Made by a program: the position numbers and the translations under genes. Under the pieces are notes generated by a model. The model had not been told where the DNA came from. It saw nothing but the letters and a program-made list of their open reading frames with translations, and searched no databases. A stretch of 64,000 nt of DNA from Parapedobacter sp037190485 (GTDB lineage: Bacteria > Bacteroidota > Bacteroidia > Sphingobacteriales > Sphingobacteriaceae), in assembly GCA_037190485.1 (NCBI GenBank), contig JBBCJB010000030.1, forward strand, positions 1-64,000, in the 5' to 3' direction. Positions 40,773 to 48,864 of this stretch are shown here, one piece after another (the first letter of the stretch is position 1; every line of letters starts with the position of its first letter).

Positions 40773-42959
40773 ATGTCAGGCTTAAGATTCAAGGCGGTTG
40801 AAACCGCCATTTCCCGATTAAACAACAACAAAACCCAAGAAACCATCAAACCTTCGTCCTACTACGGTAAAAATGTCTTTACCACCGCAAAGATGAAGGA
40901 CTACCTTCCAAAGAACGCCTATGCGGAGCTGGTGGAAACCATCGATGAGGGGAAAGCCATCAGCATCGATCTCGCCGAGCATATCTCGCAGGCGATGAAA
41001 AGCTGGGCGATCAGCAACGGTGTGACGCATTACACCCACTGGTTCCAGCCGCTGACCGGGGCCACGGCCGAAAAACATGATGCATTCTTCGAGCCGCTAC
41101 CGGATGGTTCGGCCATTGACAAATTCACGGCAAGCGCATTGGTGCAGCAAGAGCCCGATGCCTCCAGCTTCCCGAGCGGCGGTATCCGCAATACCTTTGA
41201 AGCCCGCGGGTATACGGGCTGGGATCCGTCCTCGCCGGCCTTCATCTTCGAAACCGGCGGCGGCAAGACGCTTTGCATCCCGACGATCTTCGTCTCCTAC
41301 ACCGGTGAAGCGCTTGACTACAAGGCCCCGCTCCTGAAGGCCATCAATGCGCTGGACAAGGCCGCGGTGGATGTGGCCAATTTCTTTGACAAATCGATCA
41401 CCAAAGTCAATGCCTCACTGGGCATCGAACAGGAATATTTCCTCGTGGACCTGGCGCTGTTCAATGCACGCCCCGACCTGCAACTCACCGGCCGTACGCT
41501 GTTTGGCCACATGTCAGCAAAAGGCCAGCAGCTGGAAGACCATTATTTCGGTGCCATCCCCGAGCGGGTCCTGGCATTCATGGTCGACCTGGAACAGGAA
41601 GCGCTCAAACTGGGCATCCCCTTGAAGACCCGTCACAACGAGGTGGCCCCTTCGCAGTTCGAATGCGCGCCGATGTTCGAGGAGATCAACCTGGCGATAG
41701 ACCACAACCAACTGTTGCTGAACCTGATGGAACAGGTGGCACTGCGGCACAAGTTCAAGGTGCTCATCCATGAGAAACCCTACGCAGACATCAACGGATC
41801 GGGCAAGCACAACAACTGGTCGATGATCACCAACACGGGCGTGAACCTGCTGTCGCCGGGAAAAACCCCGAAGAACAACCTCATGTTCCTCACGTTTTTC
41901 GTGAATGTGATCAAGGCCGTGCACGACAATGCCGACCTGATGCGTGCCTCGATCGCGAGTGCAGCCAACGACCACCGGCTGGGCGCCAACGAAGCCCCTC
42001 CCGCCATCATCTCCATTTTCCTGGGCAGCCAGCTCAACGCCGTGCTCGACGAAGTGGAAACGGCAAGGGTGGCCAAGAAGGTGAAAAATGAAGCCATGCT
42101 GTGGCACGGCATCCCGAAGATCCCCGAACTGCAACTGGACAACACCGACCGCAACCGGACATCGCCCTTCGCCTTCACGGGCAACAAGTTTGAATTCCGG
42201 GCCGTAGGCTCTTCGGCCAACAGCGCCAGCCCGATGACCGTATTGAGCGCCATCGTGGCCAACCAGCTGATCGAGTTCAAGTCTGAAGTGGACAAACAGA
42301 TCAAGAAGGGCACCAAGAAGGACCTGGCGCTGCTCAACGTGGTCCGCAAATACATCAAGGAATCCAAGGCCATCCGCTTCGAGGGCAACGGATACAGCAA
42401 AGAGTGGGAAGAGGAAGCGCTGAAGCGTGGCTTGTCAAACATCAAGACCACCCCGAAAGCGCTCGACGTATACGTCGACGAAAGGTCGCTGGAATTGTTC
42501 GCGCAGCTGTCCATCCTGAGCAAACGCGAAAGCGAAGCGCGGCATGAGATCCTGCTGGAGAACTACTACAAGAAGATCCAGATCGAGGCACGCGTCATCG
42601 GCGAAATCGTGACCAGCCTCATCGCGCCCGCCGCCTTCGACTATCAGAACGACCTGATCGCGAACGTGAAGGGCCTGAAGGACTTGGGCTTGAAACCGGA
42701 GGCGTACGGATCGCAGGCAAACCTGCTCGAGCGCATCTCCACCCACATCAATACCATCCTCGTCGATGCGGAAGCCATGCGCCAGGAGCGCAAGAAAGCC
42801 AATGTCCTGGAAGATGTCCGCGAAAAGGCGATCGCGTACGACGAGCAGGTAAAGCCCTATTTCGACAAGATCCGCTATCACATCAACAAATTGGAGCAAA
42901 TCATCGATGACCGCAAATGGCCGCTGCCAAAATTGCGCGAACTGTTGTTCGTAAGATAA
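40773..42959 (+). CDS. glnN: glutamine synthetase type III
   Basis: 728 residues, the length of GSIII. N-terminal block KPSSYYGKNVFTTAKMKDYL, THYTHWFQPLTGATAEKHDA, GGGKTLCIPTIFVSYTGEAL, the catalytic region LGIEQEYFLVDLALFNARPD, TRHNEVAPSQFECAPMFEE and NGSGKHNNWSM. It makes glutamine from glutamate and ammonia. GSIII is the common form in Bacteroidota. Followed by a terminator inside the end of the convergent gene. Confidence 0.95.
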   Translation: MSGLRFKAVETAISRLNNNKTQETIKPSSYYGKNVFTTAKMKDYLPKNAYAELVETIDEGKAISIDLAEHISQAMKSWAISNGVTHYTHWFQPLTGATAEKHDAFFEPLPDGSAIDKFTASALVQQEPDASSFPSGGIRNTFEARGYTGWDPSSPAFIFETGGGKTLCIPTIFVSYTGEALDYKAPLLKAINALDKAAVDVANFFDKSITKVNASLGIEQEYFLVDLALFNARPDLQLTGRTLFGHMSAKGQQLEDHYFGAIPERVLAFMVDLEQEALKLGIPLKTRHNEVAPSQFECAPMFEEINLAIDHNQLLLNLMEQVALRHKFKVLIHEKPYADINGSGKHNNWSMITNTGVNLLSPGKTPKNNLMFLTFFVNVIKAVHDNADLMRASIASAANDHRLGANEAPPAIISIFLGSQLNAVLDEVETARVAKKVKNEAMLWHGIPKIPELQLDNTDRNRTSPFAFTGNKFEFRAVGSSANSASPMTVLSAIVANQLIEFKSEVDKQIKKGTKKDLALLNVVRKYIKESKAIRFEGNGYSKEWEEEALKRGLSNIKTTPKALDVYVDERSLELFAQLSILSKRESEARHEILLENYYKKIQIEARVIGEIVTSLIAPAAFDYQNDLIANVKGLKDLGLKPEAYGSQANLLERISTHINTILVDAEAMRQERKKANVLEDVREKAIAYDEQVKPYFDKIRYHINKLEQIIDDRKWPLPKLRELLFVR

Positions 42960-42977
42960 ACTAACTCCCTTTTAAAC

Positions 42978-43454
42978 TTAGGTTCGGCGGCTTCCGTTAT
43001 CGGGGGCCGCCTTTTTCTTGTCCAGCTTTTTCTTGATGTAGCCCACCAACGAACCATCCTCGCCCTCCTCCATGTCGCTGAGCTCCAGCTCCAGGGCCTT
43101 ATTGCTGACCTGGATCTCCAATAGCGAGATAATCAACGAAATCGTGAAGAACAGCAGACTCGATGCAAACGTAACCTCCACGAGCCACGCGTGCTCGATG
43201 TAGATGCAGTACATGCAGGCGATGCACGCCACGAAGCTCACGACCCCCATGGCCTGCATCTGCTTGATCAGCCTGAGCCGGTAGCGCAGGTTCTTGATCT
43301 GGCCATGCAGCACACCGCTCTTGTTGTGTTCCAGGTACTTGGCGTGCAAGCTGCGCACGAGGGCTGCCAACGCCAGAAAACGGTTGGTGTAGGCCAGCAT
43401 GATCAAACTGATGGCTGGAAAAAGCAACGCGGCGGTATTGAACGTGATCATCAT
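42978..43454 (-). CDS. DUF2721-like membrane protein
   Basis: 158 residues from ATG 43454 (ATG 43451 equally possible). Three membrane helices: MITFNTAALLFPAISLIMLA, MGVVSFVACIACMYCIYI, VTFASSLLFFTISLIISLLE; between the first two a basic helix (GQIKNLRYRLRLIKQMQAM). The NRFLALAALVRSLH segment after helix 1 fits DUF2721. The last residues are acidic then lysine-rich. Function unknown. Upstream sequence in the longer frame runs into the promoter of the riboswitch transcript on the other strand. Confidence 0.8.
   Translation of the reverse strand: MMITFNTAALLFPAISLIMLAYTNRFLALAALVRSLHAKYLEHNKSGVLHGQIKNLRYRLRLIKQMQAMGVVSFVACIACMYCIYIEHAWLVEVTFASSLLFFTISLIISLLEIQVSNKALELELSDMEEGEDGSLVGYIKKKLDKKKAAPDNGSRRT
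42985..43016 (+). terminator. terminator of glnN
   Basis: GGCGGC (42986-42991) / GCCGCC (43006-43011) with an inner CCG/CGG stem, then five T. It overlaps the last codons of the convergent DUF2721-like gene. Confidence 0.8.
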
Positions 43455-43478
43455 CTGCACAAAAAAATCAAAAAAACT

Positions 43479-43509
43479 TTGCACAACCAAATCGCAGCGC
43501 CTATATTTG
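43479..43509 (+). promoter_or_regulatory. promoter of the SAM-riboswitch/metY transcript
   Basis: TTG (43479-43481), 20-bp spacer, TATATTTG (43502-43509). Transcription would start near 43515, giving an approximately 400-nt leader. A small hairpin TTGTGTGCGAGCACACA lies at the 5' end of the RNA. Confidence 0.75.
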
Positions 43510-43559
43510 CTGCCGTTGTGTGCGAGCACACACAAATCAATTCCGCTTCACAAAGGGTC

Positions 43560-43680
43560 TTGATTTATAAAGAAGTGGCGAGAGACTGGCTCAATGACCC
43601 ACTGGCAACCATCCGCAAACGGTGGAAAAGGTGCCAATTCCTGTCCCGGCCGATAGTGGCTGGGAGTATATAAATAACGA
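43560..43680 (+). promoter_or_regulatory. SAM-I (S-box) riboswitch aptamer
   Basis: The conserved S-box core is present: AGAGACTGGCTCAATGACCC, then ACTGGCAACC, a variable P3 stem (ATCCGCAAACGGTGG) and GGTGCCAATTCCTG. Helix P1 can form between ATTTATA (43563-43569) and TATAAAT (43669-43675). SAM-I aptamers turn off methionine-pathway genes when S-adenosylmethionine is plentiful. The gene downstream is metY, exactly the expected target class. Confidence 0.9.
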
Positions 43681-43912
43681 GGCAATGAATACGAATCCAA
43701 CTCAAAACAATCGACAGCTGTCTACCGGGAAATCGGTGCGCCTATCCATGCGAATGTGTCGCCTGGTCGCGTATCGGCATGGCTGTCGCTAACCCGTTCA
43801 CGCACCTGTTCCCCGTCCGCCGCCTTGGCGTCGGAAGTGCCGATCGGCACACGTATCCTTGCCAATCACAATCAGTTCATCCGATAACAATTACAGTAAA
43901 CACATCGAAATC
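43681..43912 (+). promoter_or_regulatory. long leader / expression platform after the SAM-I aptamer
   Basis: About 230 nt between aptamer and start codon. It contains several possible hairpins, among them CCATGC/GCATGG around 43750-43790 and the perfect palindrome GTGCCGATCGGCAC (43837-43850). No stem followed by a T run was found, so a standard terminator switch is not evident. Confidence 0.45.
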
Positions 43913-45217
43913 ATGGCTAATGACAATCTGAAATTTGAAACCTTGCAGGTCCACGCCGGACAAGTAGCGGATCCCACGACAGGCGCGCGCGCCGTGCCCA
44001 TCTACCAGACCACGTCTTATGTTTTCAACAACGCCGAGCACGGTGCCAACCTTTTCGCACTGAAGGAGTTCGGGAACATCTATACGCGCATCATGAACCC
44101 CACGACCGACGTTTTCGAGAAACGGGTCGCCGCGCTCGAAGGTGGCGTAGCCGCCCTGGCGGTGGCGTCCGGTCAAGCCGCGCAATTCATCGCCTTGACG
44201 AACATCCTCGAAAGCGGAGACAATTTCGTCAGTGGCGCAAACTTGTACGGCGGCACCTTCAATCAATTCAAGGTGTCGTTCAAGCGCCTGGGCATCGAGG
44301 CGCGCCTTGCCAAGGATGACGCGCCGGAAAACATCGAGGCGCTCATCGACGACCGGACGAAGGCCATCTACCTGGAGACGATCGGCAACCCGAGCTACAG
44401 CATCCCGGATTTCGAGCGCATCGCCGGCCTTGCCAACAAGTACGACCTGCCGTTGATCGTTGACAATACCTTCGGCGCTGCCGGATACCTATTCAAACCA
44501 CTCGAACACGGTGCACACGTGGTCGTTGAGTCGGCTACGAAATGGATCGGTGGACACGGCAACAGCATCGGCGGCGTCATCGTCGACGGTGGCAACTACA
44601 ATTGGGGGAATGGCAAATTCAAGCAATTCACCGAACCCTCCGAAGGCTACCATGGCCTGGTTTTCAGTGACGTGTTCGGGGTGGATGGCCCTTTCGGCAA
44701 CATCCAATTCGCCATCCGCGCCCGGGTTGAAGGACTTCGCGACTATGGCCCCGCCCTTTCACCGTTCAATGCATTCCTGCTGCTGCAAGGACTGGAAACG
44801 CTTTCGTTGCGCGTGCAACGCCATGTAGACAACGCACTGGAGGTCGCCAAATGGCTGGAAACCCATCCCCAGGTGGAAAGCGTGAGTTATCCGGGGCTGA
44901 AAAGCCATCCGTACCATGGCAACGCCCAAAAGTACCTCAAGAACGGTTTCGGCGCGGTACTGTCTTTCGCCATCAAAGGGGGAGCCGGAAAGGCCGACAC
45001 ATTTATCGATTCATTGACGTTGATCAGCCACCTGGCCAACGTCGGGGATGCCAAAACACTGATCATCCATCCGTCTGCCACGACGCACCAGCAGCTTAGC
45101 GAGGCCGACCAACGAAATGCGGGCGTTTACCCGGGCCAGCTTCGCATTGCGGTCGGCATCGAGCACGTCGATGACATCAAGGCAGACCTGCAACAGGCGT
45201 TCGACAAGATCAAATGA
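43913..45217 (+). CDS. metY: O-acetylhomoserine sulfhydrylase (PLP-dependent Cys/Met metabolism enzyme)
   Basis: 434 residues from ATG 43913; a longer frame to 43859 lies in the leader. LKFETLQVHAGQVADPTTGA, RAVPIYQTTSYVFNN, IYTRIMNPTTDVFEKRVAAL, LPLIVDNTFGAAGYL and the PLP lysine in VVVESATKWIGGHGNSIGGV mark the Cys/Met metabolism family. The length and GG insert fit MetY (about 430 residues) rather than cystathionine gamma-synthase (about 380). It makes homocysteine from O-acetylhomoserine and sulfide. SAM-riboswitch control and hom downstream confirm the methionine route. Confidence 0.9.
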   Translation: MANDNLKFETLQVHAGQVADPTTGARAVPIYQTTSYVFNNAEHGANLFALKEFGNIYTRIMNPTTDVFEKRVAALEGGVAALAVASGQAAQFIALTNILESGDNFVSGANLYGGTFNQFKVSFKRLGIEARLAKDDAPENIEALIDDRTKAIYLETIGNPSYSIPDFERIAGLANKYDLPLIVDNTFGAAGYLFKPLEHGAHVVVESATKWIGGHGNSIGGVIVDGGNYNWGNGKFKQFTEPSEGYHGLVFSDVFGVDGPFGNIQFAIRARVEGLRDYGPALSPFNAFLLLQGLETLSLRVQRHVDNALEVAKWLETHPQVESVSYPGLKSHPYHGNAQKYLKNGFGAVLSFAIKGGAGKADTFIDSLTLISHLANVGDAKTLIIHPSATTHQQLSEADQRNAGVYPGQLRIAVGIEHVDDIKADLQQAFDKIK

Positions 45218-45243
45218 TCGGCTCGTCAATCCATTGACAGCAC

Positions 45244-45305
45244 CGGGATGCCTTGGGCAGCGACGCGCGCCGCATGACGGATTTTCGTTGCGCCGGGGCA
45301 TCCCG
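45244..45305. other. long stem-loop between metY and hom
   Basis: CGGGATGCC (45244-45252) pairs with GGCATCCCG (45297-45305); the interior (GCAGCGACGCGCGC ... CGTTGCGC) can pair further. No T run follows, so it may be an RNA-stability or processing element inside the metY-hom transcript. Confidence 0.4.
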
Positions 45306-45361
45306 TCTTGCCTGCGCTGGCCGCAGGACCTTAAATGCATACATAAATTCCCGTAACAAAT

Positions 45362-46543
45362 ATGAACAACAAACTTACCTTGGGGATTTTCGGCTTCGGC
45401 GTCGTGGGGCAAGGACTCCATGACATCATCAAGACCAAGAATCTCAATTTAGCCATCAAACGGTTCGTCATCAAGCATCCCGAAAAAAAGCGGAGCCTGC
45501 CCGCCCACCTCTTCACCACCGATGCGCGGGCCGTGTTGGACGACCCCGACATCAATACGGTCGTCGAACTCATCGACGATGCCGATGCGGCCTTCGAGAT
45601 CGTATCCGAAGCGCTCCGGTCCGGAAAGCATGTCGTATCCGCCAACAAGAAGATGATCGCCACGCATCTGGCGGAGTTGGTCGACATCCAGCACCGGCAC
45701 GGCACCAGCTTGCTGTACGAGGGGGCCGTGTGCGGGAGCATCCCCATCATCCGCAACCTCGAGGAATACTATGACAACGAATTGCTGCATTCCGTGACGG
45801 GCATATTCAATGGTTCATCCAACTACATCCTGTCCAAGATATTCAACGAGAACCTGGCTTACGCGACGGCCTTGAAACAGGCGCAGGACCTGGGCTTTGC
45901 CGAGACGGACCCGACACTCGACGTGGGCGGGTTCGACCCGAAGTTCAAGTTGGCCATCGTGGCGTCGCACGCCTACGGGCTGTTCATCCGTCCGGACGAC
46001 ATCCTCAATCTCGGGATTGACAGACTCGGTGCCCCCGACATCCGGTTTGCCCGCGAGAAGGACCTCAAGATCAAGCTGGTGCCCACCGCGCGCGAAATCA
46101 ACGACAGGTCGGTCATCCTCTATGTATTGCCCAAGCTCGTGTCGAAAGACAACATCCTTTACGGCGTGGAAAACGAATACAATGGCGTACTGGTCAAGGC
46201 CGCGTTTGCCGATGAGCAGTTCTTCTACGGAAAGGGCGCCGGCGGACATCCCACCGGATCGGCCGTATTGTCCGATATCGCCGCCTTGCGATACGATTAT
46301 CGATACGAGTACAAAAAGCATATCGACGCCGACGGGCTCGCCTACAGCACGGATTGGGAAATCACGGTTTACCTGCGCTACGATGACGAGGCCCTCGTCG
46401 AGCAGCTGGGGTTCTCATCGATAAGCGAGCGCTACTACGCGCAGGATTTCAAGTACGTGATCGGCAGGATCAACCTGCGCAATATCCTGGAAAACCGGGC
46501 GGCGATAAACCAAGATGGGATTTTCATCGCCGAAATAGCTTGA
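45362..46543 (+). CDS. hom: homoserine dehydrogenase
   Basis: 393 residues. NAD(P) motif LGIFGFGVVGQGLHDII; VVELIDDADAAFEIVSEALR; KHVVSANKKMIATH; LYEGAVCGSIPIIRNLEEYY; FNGSSNYILSKIF; catalytic core GFAETDPTLDVGGFDPKFKL; GKGAGGHPTGSAVLSDI. It converts aspartate semialdehyde to homoserine, the precursor for MetY's substrate and for threonine. Monofunctional (no aspartokinase domain). The C terminus is truncated relative to ACT-bearing forms. Confidence 0.93.
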   Translation: MNNKLTLGIFGFGVVGQGLHDIIKTKNLNLAIKRFVIKHPEKKRSLPAHLFTTDARAVLDDPDINTVVELIDDADAAFEIVSEALRSGKHVVSANKKMIATHLAELVDIQHRHGTSLLYEGAVCGSIPIIRNLEEYYDNELLHSVTGIFNGSSNYILSKIFNENLAYATALKQAQDLGFAETDPTLDVGGFDPKFKLAIVASHAYGLFIRPDDILNLGIDRLGAPDIRFAREKDLKIKLVPTAREINDRSVILYVLPKLVSKDNILYGVENEYNGVLVKAAFADEQFFYGKGAGGHPTGSAVLSDIAALRYDYRYEYKKHIDADGLAYSTDWEITVYLRYDDEALVEQLGFSSISERYYAQDFKYVIGRINLRNILENRAAINQDGIFIAEIA

Positions 46544-46625
46544 CAGGCCGAAAACAAAATAATAAAAACATTCAAGCGCGCTTGTGCATTAATATTTCGT
46601 ATATTGTACAAATTTCAAGGATATC

Positions 46626-46811
46626 ATGCACCGCATCGCTGCTTTATTATTCGTGTTTTTCAGTACTTCGGCCATTGCCCAGCAAAGCGACGCGGCAACC
46701 ACCGAGCCCACCCCTTGGCAGACCTATGGTTACATCGCATTGGGTGCGATCATCTTGGTTGTCGTCGTGGTGGTCCTGATCCGGAAACAACACCGGAAAT
46801 TCAATGAATGA
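46626..46811 (+). CDS. small signal-peptide/membrane protein
   Basis: 61 residues: a signal peptide (MHRIAALLFVFFSTSAIAQ), a short polar segment and one strong membrane helix (GYIALGAIILVVVVVVLIR) with a basic tail KQHRKFNE. No family recognised. A TATATTG-like -7 box lies about 25 bp upstream and a hairpin closes the gene, which supports a separate small transcript. Confidence 0.65.
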   Translation: MHRIAALLFVFFSTSAIAQQSDAATTEPTPWQTYGYIALGAIILVVVVVVLIRKQHRKFNE

Positions 46812-46822
46812 CCTTTGGCCCA

Positions 46823-46846
46823 AGCCCACGGTACCGACCGTGGGCT
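46823..46846. terminator. bidirectional hairpin between convergent genes
   Basis: Ten-bp perfect stem AGCCCACGGT / ACCGTGGGCT with loop ACCG. T runs are poor on both sides. It sits between the small membrane protein and the convergent regulator's stop codon. Confidence 0.6.
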
Positions 46847-48257
46847 ATGCTTCCCTTTTCAACCCAAACTTTTCGATCTTGCTGTATAGGTGGCTGCGCT
46901 GTATGTCGATCTCATCTGCCGTCTTGGACACGTTCCAACCATTCTTTTCCAGCTTGTACTTGATGTACTCCTTCTCCGTGTGGTCCTTGAAATCCTGGAA
47001 CGAGGAAAAGCCGTCGTAGTCGGCCATGCTTCCATTCCCCGCCGCCGTTGTTCGGCCGGCACCGTGATGCGCGGGCTCTTCCTTGGCCACCGTGAAAGCG
47101 GCCGGATTCGCAAATGCGCGCACGTCCTTATCGGTGATCGCCTTATCGCTCAGGATGATCAACCGTTCCACCATGTTCCGCAATTCGCGGATGTTGCCCG
47201 TCCAGGGCAGCCCCTTCAATGCGTCCATGGCTTCGCTGGTGATCTCCTTGACCGGCATGTTATACTCGTTGCACACTTCGGCGCAAAAACTCGCTGCCAA
47301 TATGGGGATGTCGTCCTGTCGATCCGTCAAGGGCGGCACGTGGATGATGATCACGCTCAAGCGGTGGTACAGGTCCATCCGGAAGTTGCCCGCGTCGATC
47401 TCCTTGAGCAGGTCCTTGTTCGTGGCGGCGATGACCCGCACGTTCACCGAGATCTCCTTCTCCCCGCCTACCCGGGTGATCTTATTCTCTTGCAGGGCCC
47501 GGAGCACCTTGGCTTGCGCAGATAGGCTCATGTCGCCGATCTCGTCCAGGAACAGCGTCCCGTTGTGGGCTTGCTCGAACTTGCCGATACGCTGCTTCAC
47601 CGCCGAGGTGAAGGAGCCTTTTTCATGCCCGAACAGCTCGCTTTCGATCAGCTCGGAGGGTATCGCCGCGCAATTGACCTCCACGAGCGGAGCACCTGCC
47701 CTCGACGACTTTTCATGCAGCCACCTCGCCACCAACTCCTTGCCACTGCCGTTCGCCCCGGTCACCAACACCCGTGCCTCGGTGGGCGCCACGCGCTCGA
47801 TCGTTTCCTTGATGCGCTGGATGCCTTCCGATTCGCCCAGGATCTCGCGCGTCTTGCTGGCCTTGCGCTTGAGCACCTTCGTCTCGGTGACCAACGTACC
47901 GCGTTCCAACGCATTGCGCACGGTAATGAGCAGCCGATTGAGGTCGGGCGGCTTGGAAATGAAATCGTAGGCGCCTTTCCTGCTGGCCTCCACCGCCGTC
48001 TCGATGGTGCCGTGCCCCGATATCATGATGAATGGCAAGTCCGGTTTGAGCGCCAACGCTTCGGTGAGCACTTCCATGCCGTCCATCTTGCTCATCTTGA
48101 TGTCGCAGAGCACGAGATCCACTTCCTCGCGCTTGATGACAGCCAACCCATCGGCTCCGTTGTCCGTGTCCAATACCTTGTAGCCCTCATATTCAAGGAT
48201 TTCCCGCAGCGTGCTGCGGATCGCGCGTTCGTCGTCGATGATTAAAATCTTGGTCAT
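46845..48257 (-). CDS. NtrC/NtrX-like AAA+ response regulator with altered GAFTGA loop
   Basis: 470 residues. Receiver domain: ILIIDDERAIRSTLREILEY, phospho-Asp in LVLCDIKMSKMDG, FIMISGHGTIETAV, DFISKPP. AAA+ domain: Walker A VTGANGSGKELVARWLHE, LFGHEKGSFTSAVKQRIGKF, Walker B GTLFLDEIGDMSLSAQAKVL, sensor II NIRELRNMVERLI. Fis-type helix-turn-helix at the C terminus (NGWNVSKTADEIDIQRSHLY). The sigma-54 contact loop GAFTGA reads GSFTSA, changed at its second and fifth positions; this may change or remove sigma-54 activation. No kinase gene is adjacent. Confidence 0.92.
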   Translation of the reverse strand: MTKILIIDDERAIRSTLREILEYEGYKVLDTDNGADGLAVIKREEVDLVLCDIKMSKMDGMEVLTEALALKPDLPFIMISGHGTIETAVEASRKGAYDFISKPPDLNRLLITVRNALERGTLVTETKVLKRKASKTREILGESEGIQRIKETIERVAPTEARVLVTGANGSGKELVARWLHEKSSRAGAPLVEVNCAAIPSELIESELFGHEKGSFTSAVKQRIGKFEQAHNGTLFLDEIGDMSLSAQAKVLRALQENKITRVGGEKEISVNVRVIAATNKDLLKEIDAGNFRMDLYHRLSVIIIHVPPLTDRQDDIPILAASFCAEVCNEYNMPVKEITSEAMDALKGLPWTGNIRELRNMVERLIILSDKAITDKDVRAFANPAAFTVAKEEPAHHGAGRTTAAGNGSMADYDGFSSFQDFKDHTEKEYIKYKLEKNGWNVSKTADEIDIQRSHLYSKIEKFGLKREA

Positions 48258-48280
48258 ACCCAGTCGTTATCAATAAAAAA

Positions 48281-48672
48281 GAAGCAAACCCTATAAGCCG
48301 GATTCTGTGCCCCCGACAAGTCGGCGGCTTCTATCATTTATCTTGGCCTGCCATCACTGGCAGGCTCCAGCGGCCTACCCGTTGCGGTACCCGCCAGCCG
48401 GCGGATTGGAAGCGAGCAACTTCCTGGTTTCCACAACCTATTTGGCCTTTCAACCCCCGGGGTTTACCGCGATGCGCATCGCTGCGCAAAGCCGTGGGCT
48501 CTTACCCCACGTTTTCACCCTTACCCGTACCGACGGCACAGGCGGTTTGTTTTCTGTGGCACTTTCCGTATCACGCCCGTGGCGTGACCCTTCCCGTTAG
48601 GAAGCGAGGTGCTCTGTGTTGTCCGGACTTTCCTCCCCAACCATGGTTGAAGCGATAGAACAGGTTTGCCTC
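48281..48672 (-). ncRNA. rnpB: RNase P RNA (bacterial class A)
   Basis: On the minus strand the RNA starts with GAGGCAAACCTGTTC, contains the conserved GAGGAAAGTCCGGACAAC near its 5' end and ends ACAGAATCCGGCTTATAGGG. Helix P1 can form between GGCAAACCT near 48662-48670 and AGGGTTTGC near 48283-48291. It is the catalytic RNA that trims tRNA 5' ends. A TACTTTTG -7 box (48677-48684) lies directly upstream of the 5' end. About 390 nt. Confidence 0.95.
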
Positions 48673-48676
48673 GGTG

Positions 48677-48684
48677 CAAAAGTA
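48677..48684 (-). promoter_or_regulatory. -7 element of rnpB
   Basis: TACTTTTG on the minus strand fits TAnnTTTG and is placed just upstream of the RNase P RNA 5' end; the -33 box is not evident. Confidence 0.5.
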
Positions 48685-48864
48685 AACAATAAGTCATGAA
48701 CTTGATAACACCAAAGCACCTGGCCTGCATTTTTTTCAGTACAACGCATTAACCAGCAGCCAATTATTCAGTAAATCGCGTCCACAATGCGACAAAATTT
48801 CCGATTCCGCAATCAAATGCCCCGTGGTATTTGTTTTGTGAAACACCAAGGAAACAACAAGACG

